A DNA stretch of 37,135 nt. Origin: Pseudomonadota bacterium. GTDB taxonomy: Bacteria; Pseudomonadota; Gammaproteobacteria; Burkholderiales; Burkholderiaceae_B. Shown here one piece after another: positions 7,415 to 16,555 of this stretch (positions within the stretch are counted from its first letter, which is position 1; the number at the start of each line of letters is the position of its first letter). A program made the translations under genes and the position numbers. Where the stretch lies: the NCBI GenBank assembly GCA_023388835.1, contig JAEWFK010000054.1, positions 1-37,135 on the forward strand, written 5' to 3'. The notes under the pieces are model-generated. The model was not told the DNA's origin. It saw nothing but the letters and a program-made list of their open reading frames with translations, and searched no databases.

Positions 7415-8629
7415 TCAAGGAAAAAATTTATCGAGCTGGTAGCCATTGGCTTGCAGGCCCTTCACCGCCACCGGTACATGAACCGTCAGTTCTCGTTCCG
7501 CTTCGAAGGGCCCGTCGCGCAGCTCCGCCGGAACCCAGGCATCCGGCCCGAGATTGCGCCGAACAACTACCGCGCCCGAGGCGTCTTTCAGGTCCAGCAC
7601 CAAGGTCGGCCATTCCTGCGGCCGCACATAGGTATTGCGCAAGGTAACTTCCAAAGTGAGGGCCGAGACACCGTCTTGCGGCGCCGCTTTGGCGCGCAGG
7701 GCCGAGCCGGTGATGGCGATGGCGTCGATGCGCCGCTCATAAGGCACCGAGCAGCCGATGCGTTCGCAGGCGGACTCAAGTGAAGGGCGCAAGCCCGGAA
7801 ATGCGTTGGCCAGTTGACTCCGATACACATACACGCCCTGCAAAAGCAAGGCGAGCAAACCGCAGACAATCAACACCGCCCATACCGGTGTCATCCAGGG
7901 TCGACGTTTACGCGCACCGTCGAAATATTCCGGCTTTCGGTGGTCGGGTCGCCGGCCTGAGCGGGGCTCGATGAACAGATAGTCGTTCGATCGGGCCTGC
8001 TCGTCATCGAGCTTGATGACCGGGGGTTCGGTGACAGGCTCGGCAAGTTCGGTGACACGCTCGGCAATATAAACGGCGTCTTCCTTGCGATTCACAAAGC
8101 CCGGTTCGTTGCGTCGCTCCATCGGGCCGGCGCGTCTGTCCGTAATGGTGAACGAGGGAGCGACCTGCGTTTTCGCGCCCTTCATGTCGCCGCGCTGCCT
8201 CACCACGGAAGGCAGCCGCGGCTCGTCGGCAGCAGCAGCTGAGGAGCCGGCGCCGCCGATAGAGAACGGACGGGCGGGCTGCGGACCGTCAGGACGCGAC
8301 GGGTCGGGTGGCGGGATGATGAAAGCAGGACTGGCGCCGGGCTGAACGGACGCCGGGTGTGCCATCAGAGGCGTCGCGCCGGGATCACGAAGGGTCGGCT
8401 CGCGTAGCGGCGTACCGGCGGCCAGATCTGAGCCGCGTCCGGCAATGGTAGGCTCGACAGCCGGCGCCGCCGTGCGGGCATGCGACGATTCGCCGGGAAC
8501 CACTGCATCGAAACCGTCGAAAATGTGAGCACACTGCACACAGCGGATATACCCTTTGCGCAACTGCAGCTGTTCCAGGCCAACCGAGAAAACGGTATCG
8601 CAGTTTGGGCAGCGTGTCGTCAGCTCCAT
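7415..8629 (-). CDS. Zinc-ribbon and DUF3426 domain membrane protein
   Basis: A 404-residue protein. An N-terminal MJ0042-type zinc ribbon (CPNC at Cys7/Cys10 and CVQC at Cys30/Cys33) is followed by a long Pro/Ala/Arg-rich, probably disordered linker (about 45-240), one transmembrane helix (about 247-268), and a C-terminal DUF3426 domain (about 290-404). The zinc ribbon is expected in the cytoplasm and DUF3426 in the periplasm. The family's function is unknown. In Burkholderiales it often follows prmA, as here: 18 nt separate the two, so they are co-transcribed. Confidence 0.88.
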   Translation of the reverse strand: MELTTRCPNCDTVFSVGLEQLQLRKGYIRCVQCAHIFDGFDAVVPGESSHARTAAPAVEPTIAGRGSDLAAGTPLREPTLRDPGATPLMAHPASVQPGASPAFIIPPPDPSRPDGPQPARPFSIGGAGSSAAAADEPRLPSVVRQRGDMKGAKTQVAPSFTITDRRAGPMERRNEPGFVNRKEDAVYIAERVTELAEPVTEPPVIKLDDEQARSNDYLFIEPRSGRRPDHRKPEYFDGARKRRPWMTPVWAVLIVCGLLALLLQGVYVYRSQLANAFPGLRPSLESACERIGCSVPYERRIDAIAITGSALRAKAAPQDGVSALTLEVTLRNTYVRPQEWPTLVLDLKDASGAVVVRRNLGPDAWVPAELRDGPFEAERELTVHVPVAVKGLQANGYQLDKFFP

Positions 8630-8647
8630 GATAGTGTCACCCGCGCA

Positions 8648-9571
8648 TCAATCTGCGCTGCGCCGGCCGGCAAGGCACACCCAGCCGTCGCGCGCTTGCC
8701 AGACTGTCAGGTGCAGCCACGGCGCGTATGCCGCAGCAACTTCTTGCGCCTGCCGTTCGAGCACGCCCGAAAGTACCAGACTGCCCCCGGGTGCCACACG
8801 ATTGGCCAACATGGGCGCAAGCACTTTGAGCGGATTGGACAGGATATTGGCGACGACGACATCGAAGCCGCCGGGCTCCAGAGCGTCCGGCAGGCTGGCG
8901 TGAACGGCGACCCGATTGGCGGCCGCGTTGTCCCGGGTGGACTCCACGGCCTGCTCGTCGATATCCACCGCCACGATACGTTGGCCGCCCAGCATGGCGG
9001 CGGCAATCGCCAGAATGCCGGACCCGCAGCCGTAGTCCAGTACGGTGCCGCCCGGCGTCATGCAGCGCGCCAGCCATTCCAGGCACAGGTGCGTGGTGGG
9101 GTGGCTGCCCGTGCCGAAGGCCAGGCCGGGGTCGAGTTCGATACGAACGATGTCGCTCCCCGGTGCATCGGCGACCGGGAGAGTCGGGTCGGCGGCATGC
9201 CAGCTAGGGATGATCCAGATGCGATCCCCCACATGTATCGGCCCGAACTGCGATTGCGTGAGTCGGACCCAGTCTTCGTCGGGTACGTCGCGCAGGGACC
9301 AGTCGTGATCCTCTACCGGATGATCGGCCTCGGCCGCTAGCTGTTCGAGCACTTGGCGCGGGTCCAGACCGTCGGGCAACAGAGCCACCACACGATTGTT
9401 GCGCCAGGCCTGTACAGCCGGCACCAGACCCGGCTCGCCGTATAGCGGTGTTTCGTGGGACGTATCGCTGTCAGCGTCCTCGACCGACACGGCGAGGACA
9501 CCGGTATCCAGCAAGGCGTCCGACAGCGACTCGGCCTCGGCTTCGGAACAATTAAGGACCAGTTCGCGCAT
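8648..9571 (-). CDS. prmA: Ribosomal protein L11 methyltransferase
   Basis: SAM-dependent trimethylation of ribosomal protein L11 in the cytoplasm. The 307-residue length matches the family. The N-terminal ferredoxin-like substrate domain is followed by a Rossmann methyltransferase domain with motif I VLDYGCGSGILAIAAAML, the acidic post-I strand IVAVDIDEQAVE and the motif VVANILSNPLKVLAPML. A GGAAG sequence precedes the ATG. It lies 61 nt after accC, in the accB-accC-prmA order common in betaproteobacteria. Confidence 0.95.
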   Translation of the reverse strand: MRELVLNCSEAEAESLSDALLDTGVLAVSVEDADSDTSHETPLYGEPGLVPAVQAWRNNRVVALLPDGLDPRQVLEQLAAEADHPVEDHDWSLRDVPDEDWVRLTQSQFGPIHVGDRIWIIPSWHAADPTLPVADAPGSDIVRIELDPGLAFGTGSHPTTHLCLEWLARCMTPGGTVLDYGCGSGILAIAAAMLGGQRIVAVDIDEQAVESTRDNAAANRVAVHASLPDALEPGGFDVVVANILSNPLKVLAPMLANRVAPGGSLVLSGVLERQAQEVAAAYAPWLHLTVWQARDGWVCLAGRRSAD

Positions 9572-9632
9572 ACTTTCTTCCGTGGCAAAGCCCAGGGCTC
9601 CCCAGGCTTATGCGGCCTTGCTGGCCCACCGA

Positions 9633-10979
9633 TCAGGGCCGTTGGGACAGCTTGTGCTCGAGATAATGAATGGATGTGCCGCCCTCTATGAAGCGGGCAT
9701 CGGCCATGAGTTCCCTGTGCAGGGCAATATTCGTGTTCACGCCTTCGACGACCATCTCCGACAAGGCAATGCTCATGCGAGCAATGGCCTGATCGCGCGT
9801 GTCGCCATAGGTGATCAGCTTGCCGATCATGGAATCGTAGTTGGGCGGAACGGTGTAGCCCGTGAACACATGCGAGTCCATCCGCACACCCGGGCCGCCC
9901 GGCACGTGCCAATTGGTGATGCGCCCAGGACTGGGAATGAACTTGAAAGGGTCCTCGGCGTTGATCCGGCACTCGATGGCATGGCCCTTGAAGTGGACAT
10001 CGCGCTGACGCAGAGTGAATTTTTCGCCCGCTGCAATGCGAATCTGCTGCTGCACGAGATCGATGCCGGTGACCATTTCCGTCACAGTGTGCTCGACCTG
10101 GATGCGGGTGTTCATTTCAATGAAATAGAATTCGCCGTTTTCGTACAGGAACTCGAAGGTGCCCGCGCCGCGATATTGCATGCCGCGGCAGGCGTCGGCA
10201 CAGCGCTCGCCGATACGTTCGATGAGCCGGCGCGGAATGCCCGGTGCGGGCGCTTCCTCGATGACCTTCTGGTGACGGCGCTGCATGGAGCAATCGCGTT
10301 CACCCAGCCAGAGAGCGTTGCGCCCGCCGTCGGCGAGAATCTGGATTTCGATATGGCGCGGGTTCTCGAGGAACTTCTCCATATAGACTTCCGGATTGTC
10401 GAAAGCCGCTTGCGCTTCATTGCGGGTAAGGGCCACCGCATTGAGCAGTGCCGCTTCGGTGTAGACGACGCGCATGCCGCGGCCGCCTCCGCCGCCGGCC
10501 GCCTTGATGATGACCGGGTAGCCGATCTCGCGAGCGGTACGCATGATCTCGGACGGGTCGTCCGGCAAGCCGCCTTCGGAACCGGGCACGACGGGCACAC
10601 CCGCTGCGATCATGGCTTGCTTCGCCTTGACCTTGTCGCCCATGATCCGGATCGATTCCGGGCGCGGACCAATAAAGACGAAACCGCTTTTCTCGACGCG
10701 CTCGGCAAAGTCGGCGTTCTCGGCCAGAAAGCCATAGCCGGGGTGGATCGCTTCCGCATCAGTCACCTCGGCCGCCGAAATCAGGGCCGGCATGTTCAGG
10801 TAGCTATCGCGGGGGGACGCCGGTCCGATGCAGACGGATTCGTCCGCCAGGCGCACATACTTGGCGTCGCGATCGGCCTCGGAATGCACCACGACGGTCT
10901 TTACGCCCAGTTCTCGGCAAGCCCTCTGGATTCGCAAGGCGATTTCGCCGCGGTTGGCGATGAGGATTTTCTCGAACAT
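9633..10979 (-). CDS. accC: Biotin carboxylase subunit of acetyl-CoA carboxylase
   Basis: ATP-dependent carboxylation of the biotin on AccB, the first half-reaction of fatty-acid synthesis. The protein has 448 residues, the usual length. It begins MFEKILIANRGEIALRI and has the ATP-grasp glycine loop GGGGGRGMRVV, the catalytic EMNTRIQVEHTVTE segment and the C-terminal biotin carboxylase domain. Only 3 nt separate it from accB, so the two are translated from one message in near-fixed proportion. Confidence 0.98.
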   Translation of the reverse strand: MFEKILIANRGEIALRIQRACRELGVKTVVVHSEADRDAKYVRLADESVCIGPASPRDSYLNMPALISAAEVTDAEAIHPGYGFLAENADFAERVEKSGFVFIGPRPESIRIMGDKVKAKQAMIAAGVPVVPGSEGGLPDDPSEIMRTAREIGYPVIIKAAGGGGGRGMRVVYTEAALLNAVALTRNEAQAAFDNPEVYMEKFLENPRHIEIQILADGGRNALWLGERDCSMQRRHQKVIEEAPAPGIPRRLIERIGERCADACRGMQYRGAGTFEFLYENGEFYFIEMNTRIQVEHTVTEMVTGIDLVQQQIRIAAGEKFTLRQRDVHFKGHAIECRINAEDPFKFIPSPGRITNWHVPGGPGVRMDSHVFTGYTVPPNYDSMIGKLITYGDTRDQAIARMSIALSEMVVEGVNTNIALHRELMADARFIEGGTSIHYLEHKLSQRP

Positions 10980-10982
10980 GGA

Positions 10983-11426
10983 TCAGCCGATAACGAACAA
11001 GGGTTGACCGTATTCGACCGGCTCGCCGTTCTCGACGAGGATTTCCTTGATCACACCGGCCTTGTCGGCTTCGATTTCATTCAAAAGCTTCATGGCTTCG
11101 ACGATGCACAGCGCATCGCCTTCCTTGACGCTCTGGCCGACTTCAACGAAAGGCGCAGCTCCCGGATTCGGGGCGCGATAGAAGGTGCCGACCATGGGCG
11201 CCTTCACGACGTGGCCGGACGGCGCGGCAGGCGCAGCCGCCGGGGCAGCCTGTGCCGCGGCAGGCGCAGCCACGACGGGCGCTGCTGGAAGCTCCGGCGC
11301 CACGGGTTGCGTGGTCTGCGAGAACTTGACGATTCTGACCTTGCCTTCGCCCTCGGTGATTTCAAGCTCGGCGATGCCGGACTCCGCAACCAGGTCGATG
11401 AGGGTTTTGAGTTTTCTTAGGTCCAT
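10983..11426 (-). CDS. accB: Biotin carboxyl carrier protein of acetyl-CoA carboxylase
   Basis: Carries the biotin that shuttles CO2 between AccC and the AccAD carboxyltransferase. The protein is 147 residues from MDLRKLKTLIDLV. This start has GGAA 8 nt upstream and matches the family; an upstream in-frame ATG at 11471 would add 15 unrelated residues. An N-terminal dimerisation segment (1-36) is followed by an Ala/Pro linker (about 38-70) and a lipoyl/biotinyl domain with the biotinylation motif EAMKL, Lys113. It heads the accB-accC-prmA run, 78 nt after aroQ. Confidence 0.97.
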   Translation of the reverse strand: MDLRKLKTLIDLVAESGIAELEITEGEGKVRIVKFSQTTQPVAPELPAAPVVAAPAAAQAAPAAAPAAPSGHVVKAPMVGTFYRAPNPGAAPFVEVGQSVKEGDALCIVEAMKLLNEIEADKAGVIKEILVENGEPVEYGQPLFVIG

Positions 11427-11444
11427 ACCAACTTTCCGTGGCAT

Positions 11445-11468
11445 GGCCCTGCGATGGTTCACAGGGCC
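11445..11468 (-). promoter_or_regulatory. Hairpin in the accB leader
   Basis: GGCCCTG and CAGGGCC pair across a 10-nt loop, ending 19 nt before the accB start. It might be a leader structure for accBC control or a leftover terminator of aroQ. A T-rich run (on the minus strand, near 11482-11487) lies between aroQ and this stem. Confidence 0.3.
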
Positions 11469-11504
11469 CATGCATGTGTTTGAAAAAAGAGGAAGCGCCC
11501 CGCC

Positions 11505-11939
11505 CTAGGCGGCTAGCGCGTACTGCAAAGCGGCCTCGTAACCGAACGCGCCCAGCCCGGCGATCACACCCTGCGCGATGCCGGAAAGGTATGAGTGATG
11601 ACGAAACTCCTCGCGTTTATAGACATTTGATAAATGCACTTCGACGAAAGGAATGCTGACGGCCGCGAGCGCATCGCGTATGGCGACGCTCGTATGGGTG
11701 TAGGCCGCGGCATTGATGATGATGTATTCAGTGCCGTCGCGGCCCGCCGCCTGGATGAGATCGACCAGCGCGCCTTCGTGGTTGCTTTGCTGAACGACCA
11801 GCGTGGCGCCCTGATCGGACGCCAGGCGTTCGAGACGTTGATTGATGTCGGCCAGGGCAAGGCTGCCGTAGACCTCGGGCTCGCGAGTGCCCAGCAGGTT
11901 GAGATTGGGGCCGTGCAGAACCAGAATGCGCTGCGCCAT
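11505..11939 (-). CDS. aroQ: 3-dehydroquinate dehydratase, type II
   Basis: Converts 3-dehydroquinate to 3-dehydroshikimate in the shikimate pathway. At 144 residues it has the usual size of the dodecameric type II enzyme. The opening ILVLHGPNLNLLGTREPEVYG holds the catalytic Arg and Tyr of the flexible lid. INAAAYTHTSVAIRDAL holds the substrate-binding Asn/Thr residues, and VEVHLSNVYKREEFRHHS closes the active site. No strong Shine-Dalgarno precedes the ATG. It precedes accB on the same strand. Confidence 0.97.
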   Translation of the reverse strand: MAQRILVLHGPNLNLLGTREPEVYGSLALADINQRLERLASDQGATLVVQQSNHEGALVDLIQAAGRDGTEYIIINAAAYTHTSVAIRDALAAVSIPFVEVHLSNVYKREEFRHHSYLSGIAQGVIAGLGAFGYEAALQYALAA

Positions 11940-11967
11940 TATGGAAATTTTGTGAAGACAGACCGCC

Positions 11968-11996
11968 TTTTTACGCCAAAAAGCCCTGTTTGTCCA
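11968..11996 (-). promoter_or_regulatory. Candidate promoter for aroQ-accB-accC-prmA
   Basis: Read on the minus strand: TGGACA, a 17-nt spacer, TAAAAA, ending 29 nt before the aroQ start. The position and AT-rich surroundings fit a sigma-70 promoter for the operon. Confidence 0.5.
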
Positions 11997-12024
11997 TTAA
12001 GTTCCCCGTACCAGCCTGGCACGG

Positions 12025-12543
12025 TCAGGTGCTGCCTGCTGCCGGTATTTCCGCCAGCACGGCGTCGAGCTGAGCTGGATCGATCTGTCCGAGGATATCG
12101 CGATGGACACGGGATTCAGCGTCGAAAATGACGGTGTAGGGCAGCCCGCCTTTGCTGTTGCCCAGTTCCTTCATTTTCGAGATACCGCCATGCCCGGCCA
12201 CCACCAGCGGATACGACACCTGCACCTTCTTCAGAAAGCGTTCGACATTGGGCTGAGTGTCAATGGCGACGCCCAGGAAGGTGATGTCCGGATGCTTACG
12301 GGACAGTTCGTCGAGGTCGGGCATTTCCTTGATGCAGGGCGCGCACCAAGTGGCCCAGAAATTGACGACCAACGGACGGCCGGCATAGCGCGAAAGGGGC
12401 ACCGGTACGCCCTGCAGGTCGGGAAAGGAGTTCGCAAGAAAGGAGGCTGCGGCGTCGGCGGAGGGCGCCGCAAGCAAAGGGATGGGCATTAAAGCCAGAC
12501 CGCCGGCGGCCACGCCATGGCGCAGGAAATCTCGCCGATTCAT
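12025..12543 (-). CDS. TlpA/ResA-like thiol-disulfide oxidoreductase with Tat-type signal
   Basis: A 172-residue periplasmic thioredoxin-fold protein. The N terminus MNRRDFLRHGVAAGGLAL is a twin-arginine signal (RRDFLR followed by a weakly hydrophobic core), cleaved probably near residues 25-33. The redox motif is WCAPC with Cys67 and Cys70, preceded by VVNFWATW and followed by KEMPDLDELS. The later GGLPYTVIFD holds the cis-Pro loop. It likely reduces disulfides in periplasmic partners such as cytochrome c apoproteins. No ccm or cytochrome genes are near, so the partner is unknown. 85 nt upstream of aroQ, divergent from mpl. Confidence 0.88.
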   Translation of the reverse strand: MNRRDFLRHGVAAGGLALMPIPLLAAPSADAAASFLANSFPDLQGVPVPLSRYAGRPLVVNFWATWCAPCIKEMPDLDELSRKHPDITFLGVAIDTQPNVERFLKKVQVSYPLVVAGHGGISKMKELGNSKGGLPYTVIFDAESRVHRDILGQIDPAQLDAVLAEIPAAGST

Positions 12544-12607
12544 TTCGCAGTGCCTTGATATGAAAAGAAGATCACCGATGATGATAGCATCCGCTCGCCG
12601 CCTCGCG

Positions 12608-12637
12608 CCGACATCGGCTTTCGCCTGCCACTACAAT
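12608..12637 (+). promoter_or_regulatory. Candidate promoter for mpl
   Basis: CCGACA, an 18-nt spacer and TACAAT, ending 18 nt before the mpl start codon, in the divergent tlpA-like/mpl region. Confidence 0.45.
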
Positions 12638-12655
12638 AGGCGCCGGAGGAAAATC

Positions 12656-14029
12656 ATGCACTTGCACATCATCGGCATCTGCGGCACGTTCATGGGCGGG
12701 CTGGCACTGATCGCCCGCGCTGCGGGGCACACCGTCACGGGCTGCGATGCCGGTGTCTATCCCCCCATGAGCACGCAGCTCGCTGAACAGGGTGTTCATC
12801 TGATCGAAGGCTTCGATGCGGATCAGCTGGCACTGCGTCCTGATCTCTTCGTGGTCGGCAATGTCGTGGGGCGGGGCAATCCCCTCATGGAGGCCATCCT
12901 GAATGCGGGTCTGCCTTATGTATCGGGCCCTCAATGGCTGGGTGAAACCATTCTGCAGGGTCGGCATGTGCTGGCCGTGGCGGGCACGCATGGCAAAACC
13001 ACCACCACCGCCATGCTGACCCATATTCTTGATGCCTGCGGCATGGCACCGGATTTTCTCATTGGCGGTGTGGCCGACGATTTCGGCGTTTCGGCGCGCT
13101 ACACCGGCAGCCGGCACTTTGTGATCGAGGCCGACGAATACGACACGGCGTTTTTCGATAAGCGCTCCAAGTTCGTGCACTACCGTGCGCGCACTGCCAT
13201 TCTGAACAACCTGGAATACGACCACGCCGACATCTTTCCCGATCTGGCTGCCATCGAAACCCAGTTTCATCACCTGGTGCGCACCGTCCCAGCGCAAGGC
13301 CGTATTCTTCTGCCGGCTGACGACACGGCGCTGCAGCGCGTCATCGACCGTGGCTGCTGGACACCCACCGAGACTTTCGGTGCAGACGGCGCCTGGCAGG
13401 CCAAGGGTGAACCGCAGGCTGGCCGCTTCGACGTGCTGCATGGCGGCCAGCATGTCGGAACGGTCGACTGGTCCCATGCCGGCGCGCATAACCAGCGCAA
13501 CGCGCTTGCCGCCATCGCCGCCGCCCGCCATGTCGGGGTCGATCCCCAACACGCCATCGAAGCGCTTAACCGTTTCCGGGGCGTGAAGCGCCGCATGGAA
13601 GTACGCGGAACCGTGGGCGGCGTCACGGTATACGACGACTTCGCCCATCATCCGACGGCCATCGCAACCACATTGGCAGGTCTGCGGCACCAGCAGGGCC
13701 GGGGCCGTATTCTTGCCGTGATCGAACCGCGCTCCAACACCATGAAGCTGGGCGCTATGGCGGAGCGCCTGCCCGCTGCGCTGGAACAAGCGGATCTGGT
13801 GTTCTGCTACGGCGAGTCCGCCGGGAAGCACGCCCTTGGCTGGGAACCCGGCCTGGTGCTTGCGCCGTTGGGCGAACGGGCCTCGGCCTGGCAGGACATC
13901 GACGCCATGGTGCAAGCCATCTGTTCGGCCGCCGTCCCGGGCGACCATATTCTTGTCATGAGCAACGGCGGCTTCGCCGGCATTCATGACCGCCTTTTGC
14001 AGCGCCTGGCGTCCGGGAGCCCTGCGTGA
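12656..14029 (+). CDS. mpl: UDP-N-acetylmuramate:L-Ala-gamma-D-Glu-meso-DAP ligase
   Basis: Murein recycling ligase: joins the recovered tripeptide directly to UDP-MurNAc in the cytoplasm. The 457 residues start at MHLHIIGICGTFMGGLA, with GGAGGA just upstream; the in-frame sequence further upstream looks non-coding. The Mur ligase ATP loop GTHGKTTTT lies at 110-118. The central domain (FVIEADEYDTAFFDKRSKF) and the C-terminal domain (YDDFAHHPTAIATTLAGL, ILAVIEPRSNTMKLG) are typical of Mpl rather than MurC. The stop overlaps the next start (GTGA). Confidence 0.96.
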   Translation: MHLHIIGICGTFMGGLALIARAAGHTVTGCDAGVYPPMSTQLAEQGVHLIEGFDADQLALRPDLFVVGNVVGRGNPLMEAILNAGLPYVSGPQWLGETILQGRHVLAVAGTHGKTTTTAMLTHILDACGMAPDFLIGGVADDFGVSARYTGSRHFVIEADEYDTAFFDKRSKFVHYRARTAILNNLEYDHADIFPDLAAIETQFHHLVRTVPAQGRILLPADDTALQRVIDRGCWTPTETFGADGAWQAKGEPQAGRFDVLHGGQHVGTVDWSHAGAHNQRNALAAIAAARHVGVDPQHAIEALNRFRGVKRRMEVRGTVGGVTVYDDFAHHPTAIATTLAGLRHQQGRGRILAVIEPRSNTMKLGAMAERLPAALEQADLVFCYGESAGKHALGWEPGLVLAPLGERASAWQDIDAMVQAICSAAVPGDHILVMSNGGFAGIHDRLLQRLASGSPA

Positions 14030-14616
14030 TTCTCTACCTCCATGGATTTCGTTCTTCGCCGCAATCCGCCAAAGCGAGCTTGCTGGCGCAAGCCGTTCAA
14101 GAAGCCGGCCATGCTCGATCGTGGTATTGCCCGCAGCTGCCCCCCAGCCCGCGCCGTGCGCTCGAACTGGCCGATCGTCTGATCGAGAAACGACAGGCCG
14201 AGGGCATGGACCCGCAACAGGAGTTGGTGGTCCTGGGCTCTTCGCTCGGCGGCTACTACGCGAGCTGCCTGGCCGAAAAGTGGCGATGCCGTGCTCTACT
14301 TTTCAACCCGGTGGTGTACGCGGCCCGCGACTTGGCTACCCAGGTCGGCGAGCACACCATGTGGAACTCCCCACAGCGCTTCCATTTCCTGCCTGAATAC
14401 GTGGACGAACTGGCCGAGATGGCGCCCGGCCGTCCCGCCGACCCCGGACGCTACTACCTGATGGCCGCCAAAGGCGATGAAGTCCTGGATTGGCGCGAGA
14501 TGGTCGAGTGGTATCGCGGCTGCGAGCTTCGGCTCCTGGAAGCCAGCGATCACGGCATCTCGGATTTTCGGCAATGGCTGCCCGAAGTACTCAACCGCAT
14601 TCTGCAGCCCCGATAG
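14026..14616 (+). CDS. YqiA/YcfP-family alpha/beta-hydrolase (esterase)
   Basis: A 196-residue small alpha/beta hydrolase. It begins with a GTG that overlaps the mpl stop by 4 nt. The oxyanion segment LYLHGFRSSPQSAKA is at the N terminus, the nucleophile elbow is GSSLGGYYAS, and the closing histidine lies in SDHGISDF near residue 179. UPF0227/YqiA proteins show esterase activity on short acyl esters; the natural substrate is unknown. Translational coupling to mpl is likely. Confidence 0.88.
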   Translation: MILYLHGFRSSPQSAKASLLAQAVQEAGHARSWYCPQLPPSPRRALELADRLIEKRQAEGMDPQQELVVLGSSLGGYYASCLAEKWRCRALLFNPVVYAARDLATQVGEHTMWNSPQRFHFLPEYVDELAEMAPGRPADPGRYYLMAAKGDEVLDWREMVEWYRGCELRLLEASDHGISDFRQWLPEVLNRILQPR

Positions 14617-14650
14617 ACTTGCCGCCCAGGCGGCACCATGCAAAGACACC

Positions 14651-16537
14651 ATGCACGTTCTTTATGAAGAAGGCGGCGCCTTCAAGGCCGCAAAGATTTT
14701 CTCCCGCAGCGATTCCACCATGCAAGTGGAGTCGGAGTCGGGAAAGCGCAGCAAGATCAAAAATGCCATCGTATTGTTCGAATTCGAAGGCCCCGAACCC
14801 GCACAACTGCTGAAACAAGCGGAAGCCCAGGCCGCAGAGATCGAAATCGATTTTCTGTGGGAATGCACGCCTCAGGACGAATTCGAAGCTACTGCGTTCG
14901 CGCATGAATATTTCGGCCACCCGCCGAGCTCGGTGGAGAAGGCGACCCTCATCTTTGCACTCAACAGCGCGCCGGCCTACTTCCACCGTCGCGGCAAAGG
15001 GCGTTATCGCCCCGCCCCGCCGGATATTCTGGCTGCTGCCCTGGCGGCGATCGAGAAGAAGCGGCTCCAGGCGGAACAGCAGCAACGTTGGACTGACCAA
15101 TTGCTCGCGGGCGAGCTACCGGCCGAGTTCGCGCCGATCGCCACCAGCCTGCTGACCCGGCCGGACAAGAACTCGAATGAGTGGAAGGCGTTCGCCGCGG
15201 CAGTGGAGCAGAAGCAGACCACGCCCGAGCGCCTGCTGCTTTCGGTCGGCGCATTGCCCCACGCCCTGGCGCTGCATCAGACACGCTTCATGGCGAGCCA
15301 TTTCCCTAAAGGCGCGGATTTCCCGGCCATCGCTTCGCTGCCCGAATTCGACGACCTGCCGGTGGCTGACGTCATCGCCTATTCCCTGGACGACAGCTTC
15401 ACCTTTGAAGTGGACGACGCCTTGTCCGTGACCATGTTGGGCGAAGACACTATGCGCCTGGGCATCCATATCGCAGCGCCCGGGCTGGCGATTGAACGCG
15501 ACGGCGAGCTGGATCGCCTCGCGCGAACACGCATGTCGACCGTGTATATACCCGGACATAAAATCCCGATGCTGCCCGGTGAGGTCATCTCTGCCTTTTC
15601 GCTCGACGCCGGCAAGCTGCGCCCCGCACTTTCACTTTACGTGGAGGCGAATCTCGCCACCGGCGAGATGCTGGCAAGCGAAACGCGCCTTGAGCGCATC
15701 CGCGTCGCCGAGAACCTGCGCCACGATCTGCTCGATGCCGACATCACGATCGAGGCGCTCTCCGATCCTTCTGCCCCCCTTCCCTATGCAGAGTGGGTAC
15801 GCCCGCTCTGGCGCTTCGCGCTGCAGCTGAACGCCCAGCGCGAGGCCGTCCGCGGCAAGCCTGAGAACAACAGCCGCGTGGAGTACAGCTTCATACTGAC
15901 CGGCCCGCACGACGACCCCGATACACCGGTCAAGCTGGTCCCGCGCCGCCGCGATGCGCCGTTGGACCGGATCGTCGCGGAATACATGATTCTGGCCAAT
16001 AATCTGTGGGGCGGCCTGCTGGCGCAGCATGGGGTACCGGGAATCTATCGTTCGCAGCAGGCCGGCCGCGTGCGCATGTCCACCCACGCACTGCCGCACG
16101 AGGCCATCGGCGTTCCCTTTTATGCTTGGTCGACTTCCCCATTGCGCCGCTATGTCGATCTGATCAATCAGGGGCAGATAATCGCGACGGCTCGCCATGG
16201 CGTCTCCGCCCGACTTGCTGCGCCCTTCAAACCCAAGGACGCCGACCTTTTCGCCATCATCGGCGCCTTCGAGGCCCAGTACGCTGCCTGGGGCGACTAT
16301 CAGAACGCCATGGAACGCTACTGGTGTCTGCGCTGGCTGCAGCAGAACCATATCCGCAGCATCGAAGCCGCTGTCCTGCGGGATGACCTCGTGCGCTTCG
16401 AGGGAGTGCCGTTGGTGACGCGAGTGGCGGGCATGCCCGCATTGGAACGCGGCGACAAGGTGCAAGTGGAGATACTCGGCTACGACGAACTGGCCCTTGA
16501 AGTGGAATGCAGGCTGCGCGACACTGCAGCTGCCTGA
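14651..16537 (+). CDS. RNB-domain 3'-5' exoribonuclease (RNase II-like)
   Basis: A 628-residue RNase II superfamily protein. The start is set at MHVLYEEGGAFKAAK; reading further upstream in frame would run into the preceding gene. A short N-terminal OB-like region (1-60) and a helical region precede the RNB core. The core holds the metal-binding acidic cluster LDDSFTFEVDDALSV (the position of RNase II Asp207 is Glu, as in several subfamilies), STVYIPGHKIPMLPGE, and the RNA-channel motif YAWSTSPLRRYVDLINQ. A C-terminal S1-like segment ends the protein. It degrades single-stranded RNA processively. 34 nt after the esterase gene. Confidence 0.92.
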   Translation: MHVLYEEGGAFKAAKIFSRSDSTMQVESESGKRSKIKNAIVLFEFEGPEPAQLLKQAEAQAAEIEIDFLWECTPQDEFEATAFAHEYFGHPPSSVEKATLIFALNSAPAYFHRRGKGRYRPAPPDILAAALAAIEKKRLQAEQQQRWTDQLLAGELPAEFAPIATSLLTRPDKNSNEWKAFAAAVEQKQTTPERLLLSVGALPHALALHQTRFMASHFPKGADFPAIASLPEFDDLPVADVIAYSLDDSFTFEVDDALSVTMLGEDTMRLGIHIAAPGLAIERDGELDRLARTRMSTVYIPGHKIPMLPGEVISAFSLDAGKLRPALSLYVEANLATGEMLASETRLERIRVAENLRHDLLDADITIEALSDPSAPLPYAEWVRPLWRFALQLNAQREAVRGKPENNSRVEYSFILTGPHDDPDTPVKLVPRRRDAPLDRIVAEYMILANNLWGGLLAQHGVPGIYRSQQAGRVRMSTHALPHEAIGVPFYAWSTSPLRRYVDLINQGQIIATARHGVSARLAAPFKPKDADLFAIIGAFEAQYAAWGDYQNAMERYWCLRWLQQNHIRSIEAAVLRDDLVRFEGVPLVTRVAGMPALERGDKVQVEILGYDELALEVECRLRDTAAA

Positions 16538-16555
16538 TCTCCCAACGGTGACCCC

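Noticed and set aside
9396..11420. 674-codon plus-strand open frame across prmA, accC and accB
   Set aside because: Antisense to three confident genes and composed of typical mirror-frame sequence; no motif seen.
12572..13987. 471-codon minus-strand open frame across mpl
   Set aside because: Antisense shadow of mpl, which has intact Mur-ligase motifs.
15366..15425. Missing catalytic Asp in the RNB acidic cluster
   Set aside because: One of four metal-binding positions is Glu, but I recall the same TE-I-DD type pattern in other RNase II-like proteins, so it is not evidence for inactivity.
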